A stretch of DNA of 64,000 nt, taken from assembly GCF_029784165.1 (NCBI RefSeq), contig NC_073694.1:31167506-31231505 (forward strand), written 5' to 3'. Position numbers and translations under genes: made by a program. Positions 26,922 through 36,080 of the stretch are shown here, in pieces (the stretch's first letter is position 1; every line of letters begins with the position of its first letter). A model generated the notes under the pieces. That model made no database searches, was not told the origin of the DNA, and worked only from the letters and a program-made list of their open reading frames with translations. This DNA is from Wyeomyia smithii. Its lineage: Eukaryota; Arthropoda; Insecta; Diptera; Culicidae.

Positions 26922-28241
26922 CTACACACTTAACTGTAAAATACCGAACTACTCGAAAACATTTTCGTTTACCGTTGTTCCGTAACAAAATTACTGAGAA
27001 ATCGGAAACCGAATGTGTTTACCGGAATACCGCAAATTTGTTTGCCGAAAAAATCCGTAAAACAGCAAATTTCCGAGTTCAGTAAACTAAAATACCGAAT
27101 CTCGGAAGCTTGACATCATTTAACCGAGATTTCGTTGAAGCAAAAAAGCTCTTACCGAGATTCCGAAAAATAGAACTGTCAAAATAACCACATCCCTGTC
27201 ACGAACGTCATCCCCATACATTTCGCTTGAAGCCGTTTTTCTCTGGCTCTCTGGCTCGATCATACGTCAAAAGGCTGTCAGTGCTTGCGAAACAGCCGAT
27301 TAAGCACCGTCTATGCGAGATCAACTGTTGCTGCAAGTGGTGTGAAGAAATGCAGAAAGCGAAAAACAATTGTTTTGTTTTGAACGTTTTATGGATTTTG
27401 TGCAGAACATAAATGGTCACGTTCAAACATGTTTCAACACGTTCCGGATAGCCCTACATTCAATATAGTTAGAAGCACGCGAAAAACCCGTACAGTAACA
27501 CATGCGGCACAATGAACGGTGCTTATGACCATATTTCCAACAGTAGCGCCATCATCATCGGCGGCGGCTTCAGGAAACTGTTGTCATGACATCGGTTTGA
27601 AAATAACGAAAGCTTCACTATCAGTTTTGTTCGTGTTTCGGTTTGGATGTGAAAGGAACAGGTTTCGCGGTTAATCATCATTCTGGAGAAATCTGTAATA
27701 TTCAGACTAACCTAAAATGTTGAGTAAGTATACAATATCATGTCTCAGATCTTATTTGTGTTTATTGCAAACATAATACTAAGAGAAAACAATTAATTCT
27801 TTCCTTACTCAATTTTGTAGGTCAATGACTCGCTTCGCAGGATGGAAGTTGCAGTGATGGATGTGGTTTTTTTTCCAGGAAGCAACACAACTCTCCTGTT
27901 TCTACCAATGATGTTTATTACATGAAATAATTTGACTAAATAATTGATAAAATTATACGGATAATTGATCGTTTTCATCATTTCCTAGATTTATCTTAGA
28001 AATCGCAAAATGCGTACTTCAGTAATTTTTACCTAAATTTTCGTAATAATTCGACAGTCGAAATTTCCGAGTCCCGGTAAAATATTACCGAGAATCTCGT
28101 TGATGTTTGACAAGTTGTCAATTGTTCATTTTACAGAATCTCGGTATTTTGATGTATTACCGAGATTTTTACCGAGATCACAGCTGTTTAAATCTCGGTA
28201 ATTCATTTTATCGTACTCGGTGATATCATCTAAGTGTGTAG
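26922..28241. mobile_element. inverted-end element rich in CCGAG/CTCGG motifs
   Basis: The outer ends are inverted copies of CTACACACTTA. Next to each end lie many copies of 'taccgag' and 'ctcggtaa' in both orientations (26945-27190 and 28060-28230). The middle has only short frames. A family with similar motif clusters is seen at 53.3-54.2 kb. Class unknown. Confidence 0.4.
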
Positions 28242-29408
28242 ATTTGAGAGAATTTCCTGTTTTGGCTTTTTCTGGCTTTTAGCAATCCTTTTCAGCCATT
28301 ACTGAGCTCAAGTAGGGATCATTTACTTTTTTAGCCTATTGTAACAGGAAGATTGTGGCGAAACGGAGCTCAAACATGTTCTATTTGAACATTTTATGCC
28401 CATGAAAAAACCGAAAATGATTGCTATCGATTAGTATTGAATCGGTTGATATCAGTCAGATTTCATAAAACAGCTTAAAAAAGGTTGTCGGGTTTAATCT
28501 CGCTGGTTTGACTTTTTCTTCGATTTTTAGAATTTAGGAAGTATTACTTTTACATGAGAATCCGAAGAGAATTACATATAAATAAACTACTTGCCAATTC
28601 ATTTAATTTTATAATGTACAACTTATATTAATAAATAAAAACTATAAACGGATGATAATACATATAGTTTGACGATAACCAATACAGTCGGAACTATATT
28701 CCGAATAGGTTGTTGAGCACGTTTTGTGGTTATTGATTATGGGGGTAGTTTCAAGCAATGTGTTTATAAAAAAAAGTTTGGTAATCAATTGTATAGGCTA
28801 TTAATTGAACGAGCATTTTCTTTGATTGGATAAATTTCAAGGTCCAACTATTAAACCGAGAATGCTGCTGTTGATTAAAAGTGGAGAAAGAAATTATACA
28901 ATTTTCATGTTCAACACAACGCTTGATCTGAGAACCGTTGCAGCAACCCACAGTTTTGGGTATTCTACTGTTTGGCAAACCTTTTCAAATGTAAACAACG
29001 GTGTGCATGCGGTAAGTTTGGTGAATATAAAGATTACGGTATTTTTTAGTGATGGGAAATATCCAGCTAGCTGGCATCTCTATCTTATTTGCTTTGCTCC
29101 GCTAACATCACTGCGGATCCGCAATTTGCGGGCCCCATTGACAGATGCTATGTTATGCGTATGAAAAGTGGCGGTGATATGCTATCTCGTTTACACACAC
29201 GCTGAGATGTTAGTCCTCGAAACATGGCGGGATGCCAGCAAGCTGGAAATATCGCCCAAAACGTACATCGATAACAATCGATAATTCCGGGGGTTTTATC
29301 GATATTATCGATAAGTATCGATAATTTGACAGCTAACATTTGCGGTAAAAAAAAATTTTTTTTCAGATGATGAAAAAAAAACTATTCCAGATGGTGATGA
29401 AAAAGAAA

Positions 29409-30493
29409 CTATGACAGATAATTGAGTTGGATGAATTTCCCATGCAAGGTTATCATGTTAGCTTCCTCGCAAAAAAATATTACGTCCTTGCGTGCGGCCT
29501 TCCGGCAGTTAACCGTAACATTTGCCATGGCGGACGAAAACATGCGTGTAGCCATGTTTTTAAGCTCTTTCTTCGTTTTTTTTTTTTATTAATTCCTCCT
29601 CCGTTTCGCGACAAAATTGTTGGAATAGATCTTGCGCTTCAAGTTTTCCCAGAAATTCTCGATGGGAAGCAGGTGGGGGACATTGGGCGGATTCGCCGAC
29701 TTCGGTACCACATCGATATTCAGCCGCTCCATCTCCTCCTACGATCGCTTCGAGTAGTTGGCCGACGTCAAATCTGGCCAGAACACCGTGTCTTCGCGCT
29801 TATGGTATTTCTTGATGAACGACGCAACGTCTGTCAGGCACTTCGTACTATAAATTTCCCCGTTCACGGCCAGCCCGGAGCGAAAGAAGAGTAACTTTGA
29901 CATCCCTTTCTCGCTGATTGTCAGCCACAGCCGCACCTTCTTGGGGAACTTGGTCTGTGAAATAAACTTTACCTCGGTGCTCACTTCCTTCGTGAGGGAG
30001 GTAAAATACGAAGAACCCTGCTAGTCGTTGCCATCCAGGGTGAGACAGGTCTAGTCGTCCATCACCACTGCCACGTCGCGATTCGCCGGGAAAATCGACT
30101 TGACCATCTTATTCAACCGCTGTCGCTGCGTCATTGCCTGCAGCTCCGAGACCAGTGGTCGGGACTGCAGCTTCTTGTATGCATGTCCATGTTCCCAGAT
30201 ACTTTTTCACTGTTTTAGAGCATGCACCAACCTCTCGGCCAAGTGCACGCAGCGATTTAGCCACTTTTCCCTCGGTCTTCCTCTTCAGCATCCTTTTGGT
30301 TATCAGCAAGCTTCTTGTCACTCAGGGTCGTTGGCCGACCAGAACCGGGTTTTCTTTCGATGCTCTGATCATTGTCCAATAGTGTCAAAATGTTGTAGAT
30401 GCCAGAACCGGCATACCCGGCGTCCACAAAGTGCCGCACGATGTCTGTTTTGACGCCATTTTGAAACCCATGAAATCGGCAATTTTTGTCCAT
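29409..30493 (-). pseudogene. mariner (ITmD37E-like) transposase pseudogene
   Basis: Read on the minus strand from the ATG at 30493, the broken frames carry in order a helix-turn-helix region (KTDIVRHFVDAGYAGSGIYN, then ERKPGSGRPTTLS), a KKYLG segment, a first catalytic Asp in VVMDD...LDGND, a second in FWPDL and a Glu in LPIENFW. The gap between the second Asp and the Glu is 37 residues, which matches the ITmD37E group described from mosquitoes. At least two frameshifts and several stop codons (for example after VVMDD and after NYSKRS) make it inactive. It ends in ...LNYLS at 29409. The transposon's own inverted ends are not obvious. It sits inside the hAT-like element. Confidence 0.75.
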
Positions 30494-30539
30494 TTTTTTA
30501 CCGCAAACGTTATTGCGGTTATAGTAACGGCCCAAACAG

Positions 30540-30642
30540 AATGGATACGTTTGCGTTGCGTTGGCGTCAATTTGACAGTAAATGTATGGGCTAACTGTCA
30601 AATTGCCGCTAACGCAGCCGCAACGTATCCATTGTGTTAAGG
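30540..30642. repeat. small hairpin MITE
   Basis: Arms ACAGAATGGATACG... and ...CGTATCCATTGTGT flank a short spacer, with TTTGACAGT and ACTGTCAAA at the inner ends. It lies directly upstream of the mariner relic. Confidence 0.5.
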
Positions 30643-30784
30643 CCTTGAATGACAAATCTTACGATACTGCGAATGATAATTCAAACTACCGGACGAGTTA
30701 AACAGTTTGTTTTGGAAAGTCTTTGAGTTTTACGCCGGGAGTGCTTTCACGGAGTAGTTTCAAGCCGAAGTTCATTTTGAAGGT

Positions 30785-31900
30785 TGTGTAATAAGGGAAA
30801 TAATTGAAGCAGGCGAAATTCTGTTAATTTTTAATGGCCAAAACTTCACGAAAAATGAATCAATTCAGACAAAACAGGTTTCATTTTACTGGAAAACTGT
30901 CCTAGATTCCTAGTATAACTTGAGAACCGGACGTGACTAAGGGTCACTGGAAATGTTTCAGATTTCCGGAGTGTGTGCCAAAGTGTACATTTTTGCAACG
31001 CGTAGAACTTTTTCTGGCATTCTGTTTCACATAGGTTTATTTGTTGTCAATAAATCAGAATTTATTTCAGGTTCATTGGTAGCCAAAGATTGAAAATTCG
31101 CCAAGGAATCATCGAGGTATGAATTTATTAAGTATGGGTGTTGATTTTGGCGGTTTTTTCCCTGTTGGGTACTAATTTTCTTCGAGCTTGCAGCACTCTA
31201 GCAGAATTCAATCGAACATTGTGGGTGTGTAGTTCCTATTAAACCAAGCAACTTTGCAAAATTGCGTTTGAAAATTTATCTGGATTAACATTTAAAAAGG
31301 TCAGATTGAAAGTTGAGACCATGATAATTGTTAGTCAAAATTTCGATCATCATGTGACAAATTTCAGGAACTCATTGCTGAAAATTGCACTCTTCAGGAT
31401 GGGGTAAGTTCATCGAAGCAGTCTCAATTGTTTGCATGCTTTGGTTGGAAAAAAATTTCAAAAATAAATGTTAACATGTGTACCGTTTTTTGAACCCGTT
31501 TGTCCCGTTTTTATCCCGAGAAAATCTGGTCAGCCTACTTCAAAAATATAAAAAAATGAGTTTAAGATCCTACTCTGAAAAAAATATAATTTTAAAAACA
31601 AAAAATGATTTTAGAAAATATCGGTGATCTCAGATTTTTTTAAATGAAGTATTTTAGATAGACAACTTAGTTGCCTAAAACGTTCTATGCGTTGCAAAAA
31701 TGTACACTTTGACACACACTCTTGAAATCCGAAACATTTTCGGTGTAGGATGGTCACACCAAGTTCCCAAGTAATACTAATATAATACTGTTTGCCAGTG
31801 GAATGAAACTCGTTATCAAAATTGATTCATTTTTCGTAAAGTTCTGGCCATTTAAAATTCGAGAGAATTTTTTTTTATCTCAATTATTTTTTCCACCCCC
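30785..31900. repeat. ~225 bp inverted arms around a ~670 bp spacer
   Basis: Left arm 30785-31010 and right arm 31680-31900 are diverged inverted copies: GTGCCAAAGTGTACATTTTT on the left, and AAAAATGTACACTTTGACAC on the right. This is probably a separate foldback-like insert within the hAT-like element. Confidence 0.45.
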
Positions 31901-32468
31901 TGTATAAATCAGGATACTTTTTTGGCGCAACAATTTCGTTGATTTGGATTTTTAGTGGAACTAAAAATTGTTTGTTGGGTAACAGATACTTTAAACTTAA
32001 ACAGTTCCAAGTTAAACTAAACAATTACCAGAGAATTACCAATAGACTGCCGCTATGCATGTCCATCATATTATAAGAGCTGGCAAGCCAAAGAAAATGC
32101 ATTTTATTACAATTTCGTGTCATTGCTTTTTAAAGTTTGGATATTTTTTTAAAGTTCTCCAGTACTGAGTTGTCGAATTCATCTGTTCATAGGAAACTGA
32201 AAACTATAAATACCTTTTTAGTTACCATTATTTCTCAGAAACTCAGTGACATCAGGGGCGAACCTTTACACCACCCCCAGCAATGCTAAATCTTGTCGAA
32301 TAGCAACAAATACCCAGCGGCAAAAGCAACTCCTGGGGAAGGTTAGGTGAGGTCTCCTTCTTTTGGGTCTCCTCCAGTAACCAGCCGCACTGACTTGTGC
32401 TCACCCTTATAATATCGATAATTATCGTTAACGTCAAAAAATTAACGATAGTATCGATGTCAAGCACT

Positions 32469-32476
32469 TATCGATA
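32469..32476. promoter_or_regulatory. TATCGATA (DRE-like) motif upstream of GatC
   Basis: A perfect palindromic TATCGATA, the consensus DNA replication-related element bound by DREF in Drosophila, 107 bases upstream of the GatC ATG. It lies in the subterminal region of the hAT-like element, so it may be transposon-supplied. A second copy is at 32413-32420. Function is inferred only. Confidence 0.35.
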
Positions 32477-32582
32477 AGTTTCCCATCACTAGTATTTTCA
32501 TGGGAACGTTCTGTAAATATTGTTTTGTTCGGTTAATTTACTTATTAAAATTGTAAATTCGTAAAGCAATCAATTTCGTGAC

Positions 32583-33162
32583 ATGTTAAGAGTGCTGTTT
32601 CGGTGTGTTGGTTTGCGGCCAAGAGTCTTTTCCACCGCTAAGGCTATCGATAACTCGAGTACGTCATCGACAAATCATTCTACCCCAGGGCCACAACAGT
32701 TGAATGTTAAAGAACTCAAATATCCCACCAAGGTACCACAGAAACCACACATCTCTAGTCTGACCAGTGGAATCGCTCCTCCCCGTATTGAGATAGACGA
32801 GGCGACGGTTCAGCTGCTAGAACGACTATCGCTAGTGGATCTTGATAGCAAGTAAGATATTTTCTAAAAGAGAATTTATTCATGTTATTTTGTAAAAACA
32901 TTTTTTTAGAGAAGCACACAAAACACTTGAAGATTCGATTGAATTTGCTTCACAAATTCTTACAATCGATACAGAAGGCGTTGAGCCTCTGTACACGGTG
33001 CTAGAAAATCAGAAACTTTACTTGCGCGAAGACGCGATAACGGATGGAAATATTCAGCAGGACGTCCTAAAGAATGCTCAGCTTACAGAAGAAGAATACT
33101 TTGTAGCGCCTCCCGGTAACATACCTCTAGAGCAAAATCCGGACGATGATAAGCGGCAGTAA
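32583..33162 (+). CDS. GatC: glutamyl-tRNA(Gln) amidotransferase subunit C, mitochondrial
   Basis: Two exons, 32583-32851 and 32910-33162, joined across a 58 bp intron (AA|GTAAGA ... TTTTTAG|AG), giving 173 residues. The N-terminus (MLRVLFRCVGLRPRVFSTAK) is Arg-rich and lacks acidic residues, as expected for a mitochondrial presequence. The conserved GatC core follows: PRIEIDEATVQLLERLSLVDLDSK, then EFASQIL, TEGVEPLYTVLEN, LREDAITDGN and the tail EEYFVAPPGNIPLE. GatC is the small subunit of the GatCAB complex that converts Glu-tRNA(Gln) to Gln-tRNA(Gln) in mitochondria, and is thought to stabilise the A and B subunits. The stop codon (33160-33162) is followed after one base by an ATG of PolG2 on the same strand, so the two are probably made from one transcript. 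Confidence 0.92.
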
Positions 33163-33163
33163 G

Positions 33164-34549
33164 ATGGTGTCACTGGGTACGGGAAAAACAGTTAGCAGGC
33201 TGCAACAACTACTCAAAGGTTGGGGAAATAGTAAATTTTTAACATTAAATTCCGAGCGGGACATTATAGATCGGTTCCAGCTGACTCCTATCGGAGAAAT
33301 GCTCAAGAACAACCTCAGAGATGAGTTCGTACGCGGTGATGGTGAAACGGCTGTGTATGAAGGTGGGTGTGGTCTTTCGCTCAATGAAAACCTTCAGTTT
33401 GTAAAAGATGCCTTCTCCGTTCAACTACCATTTGGTATTGTTACTGAGAAGATATTGTCCAATGAAACAATTCCGATCAATGAATCGATCAAACTGAAAT
33501 TACCGACAGGAAGTAACCTGTCCCGTTCATATTTTGTAAGCCCATCATCAAGCCGAGAGTACATGTACAAAACCCAGCGGCAACGGAAAATTTGGTGGAT
33601 GCGATATGCTTGTGATCCGGGCAGATTTTTCATCTCTGATCCACAGCAAGACAATCATAGCCGAGGCCAAAGTACCACCATTCAAGCCCGGCTGGGAGGA
33701 GAAGAAGTTACACTAGAACAAATCGAGCTGATTCCGGGTAGTGAATTTCGTGATGAATTGGGAGATTTCCATGTTGAAATTGGTCGCTCTGGTAAACCGA
33801 TTATACCGGATGTGATCCGAATACGACAATGTGTGGAGCTGGCTACGTTGCAGATTTTATTAGATGCGTACGAAGTTGGGGGAAGTAGTAGCGTTCGTAT
33901 TCATAGAAAGCTGGCTCCCTTCAAGTGCGGTATCGTGTGCCTGGTTGAAGGTAGGACATGTTGAGGGGTTTCCTTTTCAAATCACTTGGGCTTTTGATTA
34001 GTTATGTAACTAAGAGTATTGAGATGTCTTTTCTGAATATAAAATTGCTTAGCGAGAATTGATTGTCGAAAAAGTGTAAAAAAATATTTTACGGTAAATT
34101 TTGTTTTTATTGAAAAAATCAAATTTTAGTAAAGTTTTCAAATTTGCAATAGAAAATTACTATTTTTTACGTTTAGTCTAGGCATAAACCCCCGATTCTT
34201 TCTTGACTAAGTGAATTATTATTTTATTACTTCCTAATCTCAAATCTCTTTTTTATTTAAAAAAGGAAACGCTTCTCAAATGAACGAACTTTACGACCTG
34301 GCCAAACATCTGTGCAGTGTGCTTCGCCGATCAAACGTGACCGTTCTGGACTGCACGAACGTGAGCGAAACGGTTCTCGCAAAACAGCTTCACAACTTGG
34401 ACGCGATGGGAGTTCCTTTCAGTCTCATACTCCGGTTAGATAGCCTCTCCAATGGCCTGTTCCAGCTGCGCTCCCGGGACACTACCATCAGTGAAACCAT
34501 TCACATTACCGATTTACCGCAATATTTATTACAAATCATAACAAACTAG
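33164..34549 (+). CDS. PolG2: DNA polymerase gamma accessory subunit, mitochondrial
   Basis: Two exons, 33164-33950 and 34266-34549 (donor GAAG|GTAGGA, acceptor AAAAAG|GAAAC), 356 residues, close to the ~360 of the Drosophila protein. The fold is that of a class II aminoacyl-tRNA synthetase-like domain (MVSLGTGKTVSRLQQLLKGW through RQRKIWWMRYACDPGRFFISD). It is followed by a C-terminal anticodon-binding-like domain (HRKLAPFKCGIVCLVEGN, then LCSVLRRSNVTVLDCT, and PFSLILRLDSLSNGLFQLRSRDTTISETIHI). The protein is the processivity partner of the mitochondrial replicase. An alternative ATG at 33146 overlaps the end of GatC and would add six residues (MISGSK). I prefer 33164, which directly follows the GatC stop. 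No promoter space exists between the two, which suggests a bicistronic mRNA. Confidence 0.9.
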
Positions 34550-34561
34550 GCGTAAAATAAA
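34525..34561. terminator. overlapping poly(A) signals of convergent PolG2 and Orc5
   Basis: AATAAA on the plus strand at 34556-34561 follows the PolG2 stop by seven bases. AATAAA on the minus strand at 34530-34525 serves Orc5 and lies inside the last PolG2 coding exon. The coding ends are only 26 bases apart, so the two mRNAs must overlap at their 3' ends if these signals are used. Confidence 0.6.
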
Positions 34562-34575
34562 TTAGTACTTGCGAA

Positions 34576-36080
34576 CTAGAAGAAATCACACAAATATTGT
34601 CTAACGTTGAAACCGACCATTTTCCCAATATGCACGATAAAGTCCATTCCAACGGTGCACTGCAAGCGAGCGCTCCCTTCCATTATCGAGCCTTCGCCGG
34701 ATGCAAAAATCATGAACTTCAGATGGACTAAGGTGGAAATTTGCGCTAGCAAGTTGCAAGTCAGCCCAACTTTGTCGTCCAGTATTGCGTAAAAGATGGC
34801 CAGCAGACGATCGACCGTAAACGATTTCGGCCCCAGCTGAGTGGCCATCTTTTCCGATACTTTTGCCTTCGCGATAACCGACTGCATTCGTTTGCGTTGC
34901 TTGCCGTGATTCTTCATAAACAGCCGTTTGTCCTCTTTGGCGGCATTATGACTTGCTAGGTAGGACGCTATCAGCAAATACTTTGCATAGAACGGAAGCT
35001 CCAAACTTTGGGCCAAACGTTTCATCGTTTGCATCTGTTCTATCGTCTCGGGAGCTTGTTCCGATGTGGGCATATTACTGAGTGGGCGAGCCAATTCCTG
35101 ATTGATATTACCCATCCGCATATAAATGGTACTGAGAGCGAGTTTCATCGTTTTGGAAATGTGTCGCCAAAGTTTGGTAACATCATTCGAGGCGATTGTA
35201 CCATCCAGGACGGGTTCGCAATAGCTCTGGTAGCATTCCAACGATACCAGCTGCAATTCTTTCAGATCGCGACATACTTTGAAGAAAACGCTAAGGAAAA
35301 TATTGAGATAGTTTTCGTAGAAGTCTTCCGTTAAACTGTTGAGAATATTTAACCGGCTTTGAATTCCATCGTCTGACAAGTCGCTTTTTCTGAAAAAAAA
35401 AGTCGATATGTATCGTCAGGTCAAATCAGATCAGATGGTTCAAAACATTCATTCTACCTTTTAATATTCGCGTTTAACTGGTTTTGTACTCTCTGGAAAT
35501 CATTCTTTAAAATTGTTAAAATATCACTCTTGCTGTACTCGGACACAAACAGTTTAATAACGGGTGATAGTCCCGTCCGTATGTAATACTTCTCAAAGGG
35601 CAAATCCGATACCAGCAAGACGGAGATGTTTAACCCAGTGACCTCAGGTAACCGAAGCAGCATCGGTAACACATTGTGATCCATATCCCGGACTCGTTCG
35701 GCATTTTCTAGCACCAGAATGTAGCTGAATTGTGTATCAAAGCCTTGCAGTTGTCCGACGAAATCCTTCATGCAATCGACGCTCGCCAGTGATGCGTAAC
35801 AATTTTTGGCGCAGAGCGTGTGTGACTGCAGACGGTTGATGATCGATTCGAATAGAATCTTGTTGGTGTAACATTCGATAGCATTGAGAACTGCATACTT
35901 GGTATTTCGTAGTAGCGAAAGAAATGCTCTCAAAATGGTGCTTTTTCCCGTTGATGTATGCCCGTACAGGTACACTGCCGGCGGAAATGGATCGTCCGTT
36001 CCGTAGAATTGATATAATTTTTTAATCAGCTGCTCACGGCACGGATATTGAGCACTTACTTTTTTTATTGCTTCATTCAT
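34576..36080 (-). CDS. Orc5: origin recognition complex subunit 5
   Basis: Two exons, 36080-35458 and 35389-34576, with a 68 bp intron (AAAAG|GTAGAA ... TTTCAG|AAAAAG) that keeps frame; 478 residues. The AAA+ domain begins near residue 36 with a Walker A motif (GHTSTGKS), then LNAIECY, a characteristic Orc5 segment, and a Walker B-like ILVLENAERVRDMD, where Glu stands in the place of the usual Asp. The C-terminal part (NPLY-type end region: LPFYAKYLLIASYLASHN and GPKSFTVDRLLAIFYAILDD) matches the Orc5 C-terminal winged-helix region. ORC binds origins and loads MCM helicase in the nucleus. The gene is tail-to-tail with PolG2. From memory, the Drosophila polymerase gamma accessory gene also lies in a compact cluster with orc5, so the linkage looks old. 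Confidence 0.92.

Larger units (their letters stand above)
29047..32491. mobile_element. hAT-like non-autonomous element, 3.4 kb
   Basis: The ends are TAGTGATGGGAAA and TTTCCCATCACTA, flanked by the 8 bp direct repeat GTATTTTT / GTATTTTC (29039-29046, 32492-32499; 7 of 8 match). This is the target-site length of hAT transposons. Subterminal regions carry several TATCGATA motifs (29297, 29306, 29316, 32413, 32469). No hAT transposase is visible. The interior holds a mariner relic (29409-30493), a small MITE (about 30540-30640) and a pair of ~225 bp inverted arms (about 30785-31010 and 31680-31900). The right end lies 91 bases upstream of the GatC start codon. Confidence 0.65.

Noticed and set aside
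30100..30453. Plus-strand frame with many Cys residues
   Set aside because: Antisense of the mariner relic.
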